From contig CP116767.1 of the NCBI GenBank assembly GCA_028571325.1, forward strand, positions 463,150 to 527,149: a DNA stretch of 64,000 nucleotides, given 5' to 3'. This stretch comes from Wolbachia endosymbiont of Ctenocephalides felis wCfeF (GTDB taxonomy: Bacteria > Pseudomonadota > Alphaproteobacteria > Rickettsiales > Anaplasmataceae). Position numbers and translations under genes: made by a program. Each line of letters starts with the position of its first letter. The first letter of the stretch is position 1. Of the stretch, positions 25,536-34,403 are shown one piece after another. The notes under the pieces were generated by a model. It had not been told where the DNA came from. It saw nothing but the letters and a program-made list of their open reading frames with translations, and searched no databases.

Positions 25536-26315
25536 TTACGCTGAAGAAGTGTACAAGTAAAGATTGCCTAATATCTGAAAGCCCAATCTTTTATAGAGGT
25601 TGACGGAAGGTTTCATACAATGCGCTACTATATATTTGCACTTAAGCTGCTGAATTATCTTGACTCTTTCTAAAACCATTTGGGTACCTATTCCACGGTT
25701 TCTATGAGTCGGTAAAACTCCATCGCTATAGAAACCAGCTATGTTGTCCTGAATGCAAAAGCCGCATGTTCCAACAACTTCGTTGTTTAGTGTTGCAAGA
25801 AAAAATCTTAATCCCGAGTCTTTATCATTATAACTCGATAATCCGCGAAAAAACGTGCTGACAATTCCAACGTTGTGATAAAAGATCTTAGAAGTACATA
25901 AATCTAACTGTTCTAAGAGGTTGCTATTATTTACAGCGTTCAACCTCAAATCTGGAACAATATCGGCAGGTAAGAGGTAGTTTTTCATGCTAAGTAAAGC
26001 TTTTTTTGGTGTGCTAACGTGTTTTATCTCACACTTTTCTAAAATGCCCTTTGTCTTTGCATGCGAATCCATTACCCATGTTGCTTCTATATTTCTTGCT
26101 CTAAGATAATCTAGAGTTCTTTGTACAGAAAGCTCGTTACATTGGTCTTCACAAAATACAAAATTGAATAATGATTCTCTAGTGCCATTTATTGTAAATG
26201 TGATGTTATCAAATTCATCATGCACTTCCCACTGAGATAAGTTTGCTGTGTACAGTATATAATCCTTCAGATTTTTAGTAACCAAGCTTGAATAATAAAT
26301 TTTTTTATCCTGCAT
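25536..26315 (-). CDS. GNAT family N-acetyltransferase
   Basis: The C-terminal half (about 125-259) has the GNAT acetyl-CoA motif in PTHRNRGIGTQMVLERV and NNEVVGTCGF before it. The N-terminal half is less conserved and may select the substrate, which is unknown. The start overlaps the end of pgpA by 11 bases, so it is the last gene of a gpsA-pgpA-GNAT run. The link with phospholipid genes may be only operon neighbourhood. Confidence 0.82.
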   Translation of the reverse strand: MQDKKIYYSSLVTKNLKDYILYTANLSQWEVHDEFDNITFTINGTRESLFNFVFCEDQCNELSVQRTLDYLRARNIEATWVMDSHAKTKGILEKCEIKHVSTPKKALLSMKNYLLPADIVPDLRLNAVNNSNLLEQLDLCTSKIFYHNVGIVSTFFRGLSSYNDKDSGLRFFLATLNNEVVGTCGFCIQDNIAGFYSDGVLPTHRNRGIGTQMVLERVKIIQQLKCKYIVAHCMKPSVNLYKRLGFQILGNLYLYTSSA

Positions 26316-26787
26316 ACACAGACAATAAACAATAAAAGGCCCCTATGAGAACACAGGCTAAAATTGCAGCTATAATATCATCTAGCATAACGCCTAGAGG
26401 ACCTTTGATATTTTTATCGATCAAATTTATAGGCCACGTTTTTATTATATCAAAAAACCTAAAGGAAAAAAAGCACAACAGTAATAAAGGATAATTCACT
26501 TCTTGGTTTAGCAATGTTGAAATTAGAAATATTGTCAGCAATTGACCAACTACTTCGTCAATCACTACCTCTTTTGGATCATGTGAAGTCTGATAATGTT
26601 TTATGTAATTACTTGTGGACCACAATCCGATTAAGAATAAGAAAAGGATAATTGCTGCACCTAAAATTTTGCTACCTAGTATTAGAGGAACAATTGGATA
26701 AGCAGCTAAACTGCCTACAGTACCTGGCATTTTCTTTACTGTGCCAGATAGCCACCATGTTGATATCAATTTATATAAAAATTCCAC
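26305..26787 (-). CDS. pgpA: Phosphatidylglycerophosphatase A
   Basis: PgpA removes the terminal phosphate from phosphatidylglycerophosphate, giving phosphatidylglycerol. The 160-residue protein has the family blocks PGTVGSLAAYP, VIDEVVGQLLT, FRFFDIIKTWPI and GVMLDDIIAAI, with three or four membrane helices. It lies 19 bases after gpsA on the same strand. Together with pgsA in this window it completes the route from glycerol-3-phosphate. Confidence 0.95.
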   Translation of the reverse strand: MEFLYKLISTWWLSGTVKKMPGTVGSLAAYPIVPLILGSKILGAAIILFLFLIGLWSTSNYIKHYQTSHDPKEVVIDEVVGQLLTIFLISTLLNQEVNYPLLLLCFFSFRFFDIIKTWPINLIDKNIKGPLGVMLDDIIAAILACVLIGAFYCLLSVYAG

Positions 26788-26806
26788 AGTACACCAAACT
26801 ACAAAA

Positions 26807-27784
26807 TTAATTTACAAGAGCAGAAATAGTATCCTCTATAGATACGCTTTCATACAACAATCTATAGACCGCTTCACATATAGGCATTTTTATCTTTAGC
26901 TTCTCTGCTAAATTAAATGCAGATTGAGCGGTACTAAAACCTTCAGTCACTGACTTACCTTCTGACAGAATCTGCTGAACGTTAAAGCTATCGTTACTAC
27001 TACCTATTTTAAACCCAAAGGACAGATTTCTTGAATTCAAGGACGTGCATGTCATAACCAGATCACCCAAACATGCCGGTTCAAGTAGCGTGTCTATATT
27101 AGCGTTGCCTGTTTTTGCTAGATATAAAGTCTTTACTTCATTCATACTGTTTGTTATCAGTGCTGCGTGAGCATTGCATCCGAGTTTTTTACTTAAAATA
27201 ATTCCACATGCTATAGCAAAAACGTTCTTTAGTGCTGCACAAATCTGTACTCCTATGATGTCCCTGCTAAAGTATAGTTTAACATTTTCCTGCTGTAGTT
27301 CTGATATCAGCTTTGGACCTAATGTGCTGTTTTGACATGCAAGAACCATTGAATAGGGTAGTTTTTTTGCAACTTCTATAGCGAAACTGGGACCTGAAAA
27401 AATGGCAACTTGATTGTTAGGTAAAACTTCATTTACTATTTCACTAGGTAGTTTTAATGTAGATCTTTCTATTCCCTTACAGGCTAAGATTATTGCTACA
27501 TCTTTTTTTAAGCCACAATCATGTAATTGCTGACATACCTGTCTTAGAGATTGGGTAGGAACAGCGATGATTATTTCTGAAGCATTAACTACTTCCTCAA
27601 TAGCTAATTTTACTGATACGCTATCAGAAATTCTACAACCAAGTAATTTGTCACTTTCTCTTGTTCTATTGATTGATTCGAAAGTAGTTTTATTACGGGC
27701 CCACAAAATCACATCTTGCTTATCACTTAGTGAAATTGCAATTGCTGTACCCCATGCACCAGCGCCTAAAATTGATATCGTCAC
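26807..27784 (-). CDS. gpsA: Glycerol-3-phosphate dehydrogenase [NAD(P)+]
   Basis: GpsA makes sn-glycerol-3-phosphate from dihydroxyacetone phosphate for phospholipid synthesis. The N-terminal nucleotide site is ILGAGAWGTAIA. The catalytic Lys is in AALKNVFAIACG, and GDLVMTCTSLNSRN lies in the substrate region. Length of 325 residues is normal. It is the first gene of a three-gene minus-strand cluster. Confidence 0.97.
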   Translation of the reverse strand: MTISILGAGAWGTAIAISLSDKQDVILWARNKTTFESINRTRESDKLLGCRISDSVSVKLAIEEVVNASEIIIAVPTQSLRQVCQQLHDCGLKKDVAIILACKGIERSTLKLPSEIVNEVLPNNQVAIFSGPSFAIEVAKKLPYSMVLACQNSTLGPKLISELQQENVKLYFSRDIIGVQICAALKNVFAIACGIILSKKLGCNAHAALITNSMNEVKTLYLAKTGNANIDTLLEPACLGDLVMTCTSLNSRNLSFGFKIGSSNDSFNVQQILSEGKSVTEGFSTAQSAFNLAEKLKIKMPICEAVYRLLYESVSIEDTISALVN

Positions 27785-28107
27785 ACAATGCCCCTGAAAA
27801 GTATTACTTATACTTTAGAATAGTAGGATAAGTAAATTAAAAATATAACACAGATATATAAAATAGTTAAATATTTATTAACCTAAGTATTCTTCTAGTA
27901 ATAATAGTTTTAACTCAATATTTACTAAAAATAATGTTATTCTTATGATATATAGTATATCTATTATGTTTTAGATCTATTTATATAATTTTGGAATGGT
28001 ATATCTATTACTAGTAGTTTTGACCATTTGTTAATAAAAGTTTGATTTGTTACTTTCCTTAGTTATATATATTACTAAAATTATAAATTACTTACGGGGT
28101 GTAAAAT
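27785..28107. promoter_or_regulatory. AT-rich divergent control region between gpsA and ctrA
   Basis: These 323 bases hold no ORF. They are very AT-rich and should contain the promoters of gpsA (minus) and ctrA (plus). A perfect CtrA-type box, TTAA-N7-TTAA, is at 27867-27881. Such boxes also arise by chance in this base composition, so it is a candidate only. Confidence 0.5.
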
Positions 28108-28878
28108 ATGCGTATATTACTAATTGAAGATGATCAAGTAAGTGCAAAGACTGTGGTTAACGCTTTAACTTCTGATGGGCACTTTTGTGATGTTGTGACT
28201 TCTGCGCAAGACTACAACAATAATATGGTTTCCTCAAATGGAGATCACTATGACCTAGTTATTCTAGATATACACTTGCCCGGTGATATTGATGGATATG
28301 ATATATTGTTAAGACTAAGAAGTGCAAAAATTAAAGTTCCTGTCCTGATACTTTCGTGCATATCAGCCGTTAATCAGAAAGCTAAGGGACTTGGATACGG
28401 TGCTGATGATTACTTAACTAAACCATTCCATAAAAGTGAGCTACTTGCTCGAATAAAGGCAATAGTACGTCGTACTAAAGGTCATCCTGAATCAGTGATA
28501 AAAATTGGTAATATAAATATCAATTTTGATCATAGAATTGTTGAGGTAAAAGGTAAAACGGTTCATCTGACTAATAAAGAATATTCTATGATAGAGTTGC
28601 TAGCATTACGTAAAGGAACAGTACTAACAAAGGAAATGTTTTTAAATCATCTCTACAATGGTTTAGACGAACCTTCAGATAACAAAATAGTTGATGTCTT
28701 TATGTGCAAGTTGCGTAAGAAACTTGAAAGTGCAAACGATGGAAAAAGCCATATAGAGACCGTTTGGGGCAGAGGGTATGTTCTGAAGGAGTATGTTGAT
28801 GAAGAGGAATATTCTAATGCCAATGTAGGTGAGAATAGTGGTGGCTATCAAGCAGAACAAGTAAAAGACAATGCATAA
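28108..28878 (+). CDS. ctrA: Cell cycle response regulator CtrA
   Basis: CtrA is an OmpR-type transcription factor that controls cell-cycle genes in alphaproteobacteria. The receiver domain (1-125) has acidic residues EDD at 7-9, the phospho-acceptor Asp54 in VILDIHLPG and the switch Lys in LTKPFHKSE. The DNA-binding domain (about 130-230) has LTNKEYSMIELL and TVWGRGYVL. A few residues are inserted before Asp54 compared with Caulobacter CtrA. It is 256 residues, with an acidic, non-conserved tail. A GGGG ribosome site precedes the ATG. The usual phosphorelay proteins CckA and ChpT are not in the window. Confidence 0.95.
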   Translation: MRILLIEDDQVSAKTVVNALTSDGHFCDVVTSAQDYNNNMVSSNGDHYDLVILDIHLPGDIDGYDILLRLRSAKIKVPVLILSCISAVNQKAKGLGYGADDYLTKPFHKSELLARIKAIVRRTKGHPESVIKIGNININFDHRIVEVKGKTVHLTNKEYSMIELLALRKGTVLTKEMFLNHLYNGLDEPSDNKIVDVFMCKLRKKLESANDGKSHIETVWGRGYVLKEYVDEEEYSNANVGENSGGYQAEQVKDNA

Positions 28879-28927
28879 AGTGCTTATACATTTGAATACG
28901 GCATAATTGATATTTATGTGAGTGTCT

Positions 28928-29269
28928 AGGTGAAATATAAGCCGGGTTCTGTTTATGTAGCTATTTATCTGGAGTAAATGTTACCATTTACTGCTTGCGA
29001 TTTACCCGAGTAGATATGAGGAAAAACATAAGATCTACTCTTATTTAATCTTGCTCCTAGTGTTGGTTACTCGACTACCAATGTTGCCATTGTTATGGTG
29101 TGCTCTTACCACACCTTTTCACCCTTACCTAAAATACTTTAGGCGGTAATTTTCTGTAGCCCTATAACTGGAGTTACCCCCGGCGGGCGTTACCCGTCAC
29201 TATTTTTCCTTGGAGACCGGACTTTCCTCTGTTGTGCTTATCACACAACAGCAGCTACTTATTTCACCT
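28928..29269 (-). ncRNA. rnpB: RNase P RNA (bacterial type A)
   Basis: Read on the minus strand, the RNA opens at 29269 with AGGTGAAAT and closes at 28928 with the complementary ATTTCACCT, forming helix P1. Soon after the start is the conserved GAGGAAAGTCCGG, and near the end AGAACCCGGCTTA, both hallmarks of RNase P RNA. Internal conserved GGGTAACGCCCGCC and GGGTGAAAAGG are also present. Length is about 342 nt. It trims the 5' ends of tRNA precursors with protein RnpA. TATAAC lies just before it on the same strand. It is convergent with ctrA. Confidence 0.97.
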
Positions 29270-29488
29270 AGGGTTATACTCTAACATGAAAATCATAAAA
29301 GTAAAACAATTTCCCTGCTAATCAATGGCCTGCATATCAAACATAAGGCAACAGCTAAAGGTAATGTCTTGGTACATCATTATACCAAATCCTAATGGTA
29401 AATTAAAAAGTTTCCTTGCGATTAGAGATTTAGCGAATTTATTATGCATCTTGTTTGACTCCCAGGTACCGAAAATCGGTATAACTTT

Positions 29489-30011
29489 TATGTTTAAGAA
29501 ATTTACCAAGCGAAGAAAAAAGCGAAAGAAGCCCCGGTCGGTGGCTAATTATTTATATGTACCTCAAATATCGGCGTTTTTATTCTCAGCGCTACGATTC
29601 AGCTATTTTTAAATGCAAATAACCTAAACTGTAAACGTTAAGAAATTTACTAAGCAGGAAAAAAAGGCAAAAAAACTCTGAGGCAGCTAGCATTCAAATT
29701 CTCCCTTGTCTATTTGACGTTCTATACTGTCTTAAACGACTTATAAGCGCGTTTCAGCTTGTATAGGTAAAAACCAGAAGTTTTAAAAAGACGTAAGGTG
29801 CACATAGTGCAAAAATTTAAACATGAGACGCCAAATACCCTAAGTTTTTTGTCATTAACCTGCACAGATTGCGAAGATAAACAAATAGCTTCAGTCTCAT
29901 TATAAGGGTGACGGAGGAATTTGTCAAGTAGTTTTTTTTGTTTCTATTGGATGACGTTATAGCTTTTTTCCACTGTTATCTATACGCTTTCTGTGTAGTG
30001 GGAATTGGTAT
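29489..30011 (+). repeat. Interspersed modular repeat, copy R4, with MITE-type terminus
   Basis: Starting near 'tttatgtttaagaaattta', it has two A-rich modules, 'acttataagcgcgttt', 'gtgcacatagtgcaaaaat', and 'caagtagttttttttgttt'. It is extended by 'agcttttttccact' to the terminus ggaattggtat at 30001-30011. R7 at 60487-60978 is nearly identical through the body. The terminus forms the last codons of the Thr-rich protein gene. Between 29270 and 29488 no gene or known element was recognised. Confidence 0.85.
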
Positions 30012-32133
30012 TACTACTCAAAGATGATCTTCTGGATCCTGAATTTATACTACCTTCGGGTGATGGACTGCTCGATCCGCTACCACTTTCCACTGATACG
30101 CTGTCTAACACTATTTCAGGACTGTTACTGATAAAAAGTTCTCCACTACTGCTATTCTGTGACTCTAAATCAGATAGCTCCAACACAGGAGCAGCATTAT
30201 AACGACGATGTTTCTGAACATATTTATACACTATGAATCCTATAATTCCAATAACGATGCCCATTGCTCCAAGTACAGATCCTGCTATTACTCCTGCCTC
30301 AGGACCCGTTATAACATGTTGAACTGGATGCGGAGAAGAAGTTTGTTGAGTAGGCAAAGTTGTGATAGACGCAGAAGTTGTCAACTCTCTTGTTCTGGTG
30401 CTTAGTATAGTAAATGCTGTGTGTGTAGTTTCTTCTGAGCTTGTAATTGGCTCATGAGTTGGTGTTGTGACTCGTTCAACTGTTGTCGCTTGTGAAGTGA
30501 CAGGCATTGTTGGCTTCGCTGTTGCAGAAGATTTTGCAGTGCTTGTTCCAGCTTCTGTAGTGAATGTGGTCGCTTTTGAAGTAACGGCTGTTTCGGATGT
30601 TGTTGATTTCACCGTTGTGGGCTCTACAGTGCTTGTTTTAGTATTCGAAGTAACCGTGGTTGCTTTTGGAGTGGCAGTTGTGACAACGACTGTTGTTGGC
30701 TTTGCTGTTGTAGATTTTGCAGTACTTGTTCCGGCTTCTGTAGTGACCGTGGTCGCTTTTGAAGTAGTAGTTGCTGTTGTAGACACTGTACTTGTTTGAG
30801 TTGTTAACTCCGCTGTTGGAGAATAAGTGGTCTCCACAGCGTCAGTTTTTGTTGTATCAGTAATTGCAGTGGTTGACGTTTTCGTAGAAGTCTCAACTTT
30901 CTCTGTGTTAGTTATAGGAGCTACGGTACTGCTAGAAATAATACTAGGCGTCAATCGGCCGTTAATGATATTTACAAAATCACTGAAAGTGTTGATAGTA
31001 TTTGCTGGTATTATTGTTACCTCAGAAGGTTTTTCGAATCTTCTGTGATTAAAAATTATGATATTTTCTCCACTTATTGCAGCTGTGATAAAGCAACCTT
31101 GACCACTGTCTTTAACATACAATTGATCTACAGGATCTTCAAATTTATGAATAACAAAGTCCGATTTTGATCCATTCTTAACAAGGCTTGCTAAACGCAA
31201 TTCTTGCGTGTTAGAAGATTGGCCTTTTGCAAGAAAAGCAACTAGATCATTTCCCTTTGTTTGCTTTACATGTTGTAAAAAGCTTATCTCATGTTTACTA
31301 GAAAGGGATAGTGCTTTATTATCTATCTGACCCCCTTTTTTACTAAGCAGACATTCGTTAGCTTCCTTTCTGTCTTTCAAACTCTGGACTACTTTGGCTA
31401 CGCTAAATTTAAAAATTTGTGTTTTTCTCACCTCGGTAATCCTTTTACTCGGTTGCGCATAAAGCACCGTATTTCCATTCAGTACCAATTGTCCTGGATT
31501 ATCAAATTTGAACAATTTTCTTTCTATGACACCGTTTGCTACACGCAAAGCTTTGAACTTTCCACCTTCTTTTGACTCTAAGTACCAAGAAACTAGGGTT
31601 TGATCCTTTAAATTATGGGCGATTACAATAACATTACCATTATCAACCTTTACTGCTTTTGGTTGAAGGTAACTGTTATCTTTATTTGCAGGATTGCCAT
31701 CGTTAGCGTTTTTTTGCAATTTAGTTTTACCTGAATGCTCAACTGAAGGAGCATTAGTTGAATGCTTGATTTTGTAAGTGCTGAATGTTAGGCCTTTAAT
31801 ATGGTTTTTTCCTTCTTTGTTAGTTCCTTTGTCAGGAAAGATTATTCCAACTTTATCTATTTCAGCTGAATTTTCTATTAGTGTGAGAGATAATTGGCCC
31901 TTGAATTCATTCGCTACGTTGACACCTGTATCGCACTCGTATGTTTTTGATTGATATAGTGGACTAATGAGTAATTTTACTTTACTGGTTCCATTGCCGT
32001 TATCTTGATAGCTAAGTCCATAAGCAACTCCATTGCTCTCAATGAGCGCTATGTTTGCTGGGTTGAAACCTGTCGCTTCTTTAATTTTTAGCGTATTTGA
32101 GTTAACTTCGAGCAATTTATTTAATATAAACAT
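29980..32133 (-). CDS. Mucin-like Thr/Ser-rich single-pass membrane protein
   Basis: The 717-residue protein has three parts. Residues 1-390 are a globular, beta-rich region without signal peptide; a propeller fold is possible but not shown. Residues about 395-605 are dominated by Thr, Ser, Ala and Val with repeated TTEAGTSTAK and KPTT units, like a mucin stalk. A single helix at about 613-637 (VIAGSVLGAMGIVIGIIGFI) has GxxxG-type spacing and is followed by basic KYVQKHRR and a Ser- and acid-rich tail. The last residues (NTNSHYTESV) come from the terminus of repeat R4. The layout resembles eukaryotic type I mucin-like receptors. Surface or host-membrane location is inference. Confidence 0.8.
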   Translation of the reverse strand: MFILNKLLEVNSNTLKIKEATGFNPANIALIESNGVAYGLSYQDNGNGTSKVKLLISPLYQSKTYECDTGVNVANEFKGQLSLTLIENSAEIDKVGIIFPDKGTNKEGKNHIKGLTFSTYKIKHSTNAPSVEHSGKTKLQKNANDGNPANKDNSYLQPKAVKVDNGNVIVIAHNLKDQTLVSWYLESKEGGKFKALRVANGVIERKLFKFDNPGQLVLNGNTVLYAQPSKRITEVRKTQIFKFSVAKVVQSLKDRKEANECLLSKKGGQIDNKALSLSSKHEISFLQHVKQTKGNDLVAFLAKGQSSNTQELRLASLVKNGSKSDFVIHKFEDPVDQLYVKDSGQGCFITAAISGENIIIFNHRRFEKPSEVTIIPANTINTFSDFVNIINGRLTPSIISSSTVAPITNTEKVETSTKTSTTAITDTTKTDAVETTYSPTAELTTQTSTVSTTATTTSKATTVTTEAGTSTAKSTTAKPTTVVVTTATPKATTVTSNTKTSTVEPTTVKSTTSETAVTSKATTFTTEAGTSTAKSSATAKPTMPVTSQATTVERVTTPTHEPITSSEETTHTAFTILSTRTRELTTSASITTLPTQQTSSPHPVQHVITGPEAGVIAGSVLGAMGIVIGIIGFIVYKYVQKHRRYNAAPVLELSDLESQNSSSGELFISNSPEIVLDSVSVESGSGSSSPSPEGSINSGSRRSSLSSNTNSHYTESV

Positions 32134-32357
32134 AATTTTATTTAAAATCTCAATAAAAAGTTATTATAGCTATTTTAACATACTAATGTCAACAAAAATA
32201 TTAATAAATTAATTTTTTTTATATCCTGAGGTAATATATCAATAAAACCAAAACTGCTTAAAGCTTCCGTAAACGGCTACATAGCTTGAGCTAGCTGTAC
32301 TCCTTGACGGAAATCATTTATTATGCTATAATAGGTATATCAACACCATAAAATTGT

Positions 32358-33299
32358 ATGAGCCTTTTTAGCAGCATTAAAGAATTCTTTGGTCCTAGTA
32401 AGCCAAACTACGAGCCTAGAGATAAACTTGAAGTTGAGGTGGGTGGAATCCTTCCTGATAAGCATGTTTATAGTGTTGAAGGAAGTAATTTGACAGTAGA
32501 GGTATTTCATAAGAATCTTAGCGGTGAAAGATTAAAAAACATCGAAGAAACCACCAATGACACTTTAAAGAGGTGCTGTAGGTTTTTTGATGTTCAGGTT
32601 GATGATTACGCAAATTTTCGCATTTTTATGCTGGAAAATAGGGATCAGCTTGCTGAAGTTTTGAAAAAAGTACACAACTTTGATCCACCGAAAACTTGGA
32701 CTGGACTCACAGTCAACAATAACCACCCCCAGTATAGAGAGCTTTCAAAGTTCTCAGCTTCAGATGTATTTCTCTTTTTTAATGAAAAGGATGGATTGCT
32801 TTTTAACACGCCCTTTTCTGACGATGCTATTGAGTATCATATTTCCCATGAATTTGCCCATTGCATTCAGTTTCTTAAGTTTTACCAGCCAGTCATTGAA
32901 GGTTTGTCGCCAAAGCTTCAATTGCCAGTTTTTGAGGGAAGTGCAGACTTTATAGCATGCGAAAAAACATGCGATGGACTCGAGAAAAACTCCGTCTGTG
33001 AGGCTCGTTTTAAGCAGGGAATCGATAAAGTGAAGTCTGAGAACTTGAGTTTATATAATATATATTATGGTTATTACGATCAAACAAGCGATAATCCTTA
33101 TAAAACGGGAATTGTAGTATCAAAGTTCTTAAGCGATCGGCATCCTAAGACGATTGTCAAACAATTCCACTGTACTGGACAAGGAGATTATAAGTGTCAC
33201 CATGATCTACAAAGCGAAATATGGGAAATAAGCAGCAGTAAGGAATTTGCAGACTGGCTGAATAAGCAATATCACTCTGCAGATAGTATGATACTGTAA
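32358..33299 (+). CDS. Putative gluzincin metalloprotease (HEXXH + E)
   Basis: The 313-residue protein has a zinc motif ISHEFAHCIQ (His164, Glu165, His168) and a likely third ligand Glu193 in PVFEGSADFIA, a spacing seen in gluzincins such as the M9 collagenase-like and M4 groups. The block EG(S)ADF resembles EG(L/F)AEY of M9 collagenases. There is no signal peptide and no C-terminal binding module. The flanking sequence is not closely recognised, so the subfamily is uncertain. It has its own upstream region and is followed by repeat R5. A collagen-like protein gene in the same window makes an M9-type link tempting, but this is inference. Confidence 0.7.
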   Translation: MSLFSSIKEFFGPSKPNYEPRDKLEVEVGGILPDKHVYSVEGSNLTVEVFHKNLSGERLKNIEETTNDTLKRCCRFFDVQVDDYANFRIFMLENRDQLAEVLKKVHNFDPPKTWTGLTVNNNHPQYRELSKFSASDVFLFFNEKDGLLFNTPFSDDAIEYHISHEFAHCIQFLKFYQPVIEGLSPKLQLPVFEGSADFIACEKTCDGLEKNSVCEARFKQGIDKVKSENLSLYNIYYGYYDQTSDNPYKTGIVVSKFLSDRHPKTIVKQFHCTGQGDYKCHHDLQSEIWEISSSKEFADWLNKQYHSADSMIL

Positions 33300-33324
33300 A
33301 ACGCCATTTCTAAAAGACCAACAA

Positions 33325-33795
33325 TTGAAACAAAAAAACTACTTGACAACCTTCGCCAATTCCATTACCATGATATTGGAGGTATTCAGTTATCTTCATC
33401 TGTGCAGATTAAATGACAGGATTATAACAAGATTGGCGTCTTATTTTTTAATTTTTGCACTATGTGCACCTCATGTCTTTATTAATTTCACCTAGACTTC
33501 TAGGTTTTTCCCTATACAAGCTGAAACGCGCTTATAAGTCGTTTAAGACAGTATAATACGCCAATTTGCAGGATTAGAGAGTGAGCAACTTCTACCACAG
33601 GATTCTTTTGTCTTTTTTTCTGCTTAGTAAGTTTCTTAGCACTTAAGCTAAGGGTCTGTTGCAGTTTAAAAGTCGCTAAATTGCAGCGTTTAAGACTTTA
33701 AAAAACGCCAATACTAAAAATAGACAATGGCCGGGGTTTCTTTTGCTTTTTTTCTGTTTGGTAAATTTCTTAATGTTTGTAGCTAAGGCAATTTA
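33325..33795 (-). repeat. Interspersed modular repeat, copy R5 (inverted)
   Basis: This is the reverse complement of the R1-type copy. From left to right it runs 'aaaaaaactacttgacaacc', 'tgcactatgtgcacc', 'aaacgcgcttataagt', then two modules read as 'cttttgtctttttttctgct' and 'cttttgctttttttctgttt'. It occupies most of the gap between the metalloprotease-like gene and nuoE. R1 and R5 form long inverted repeats about 31 kb apart. Confidence 0.85.
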
Positions 33796-33847
33796 AGGGC
33801 GCATAAAAAACGCCAAAAATAATTACCTTTTCATGTAAGAAGTCTAA

Positions 33848-33875
33848 TTGCAATTATTGACCCTTTAAGTATAAT
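33848..33875 (+). promoter_or_regulatory. Possible promoter of nuoE-tgt
   Basis: TTGCAA at 33848-33853, a 16-base spacer and a perfect TATAAT at 33870-33875, 27 bases before the chosen nuoE start. The -35 match is partial. Confidence 0.45.
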
Positions 33876-33902
33876 CTGTTGAGATTTACATGGACCTTAC
33901 AG

Positions 33903-34403
33903 ATGAAAGAAAAAGAAGAGCAGTTTAGTTTTACATCAGAAAACCTCAAGAAAGCAAAGAAGTTTATAGAGATGTATCCAAAAGGTAAAGAAGGTAGTGC
34001 TGTTATGCCTTTACTATATCTGGTTCAAGAACAATGTGGATGGGTTCCTGAGTCTGCCATGCGCTACGTTGCTGATATGCTACATATTCTACATATTCGC
34101 GTATACGAAGTGGCAAATTTTTACACCATGTATAATTTAAAACCAGTGGGTAAATATCTGATACAAGTTTGTAGGACAACCCCTTGCTGGTTATGCAGTA
34201 GCGAAGAAGTGTTAAATACCTTTAAAAAGAAGCTTGGGATCAATATAGGTGAGACTACCAAAGATAATCTGTTTACTTTAAAAGAAGTTGAATGTCTTGG
34301 TGCGTGCGTTAATGCTCCTGTTGTGCAGATCAATGACGATTTTTATGAAGATCTTACTCCTGAAAAAGTGGAAAATATCATAGCAGAACTTGCAAGCAAA
34401 TAG
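33903..34403 (+). CDS. nuoE: NADH-quinone oxidoreductase subunit E (24 kDa)
   Basis: NuoE is part of the NADH-oxidising arm of complex I and holds a [2Fe-2S] cluster. The ligands are in [10 protein letters not shown] and [10 protein letters not shown], with the family block [15 protein letters not shown] before them. The ATG at 33903 ([10 protein letters not shown]) gives 166 residues and fits the family; the frame is open further upstream to a TTG at 33879. The stop is immediately followed by the tgt ATG, so the two are cotranscribed. Other nuo genes are not in the window. Confidence 0.95.
   Translation: MKEKEEQFSFTSENLKKAKKFIEMYPKGKEGSAVMPLLYLVQEQCGWVPESAMRYVADMLHILHIRVYEVANFYTMYNLKPVGKYLIQVCRTTPCWLCSSEEVLNTFKKKLGINIGETTKDNLFTLKEVECLGACVNAPVVQINDDFYEDLTPEKVENIIAELASK

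Noticed and set aside
29325..29612. 95-codon ORF running into repeat R4
   Set aside because: Its second half is repeat module and its first half matches nothing recognised; the opposite-strand frame is equally open.
30467..30799. Val-rich plus-strand ORF inside the Thr-rich gene
   Set aside because: It is the complement of Thr codons in the stalk; no start signals.
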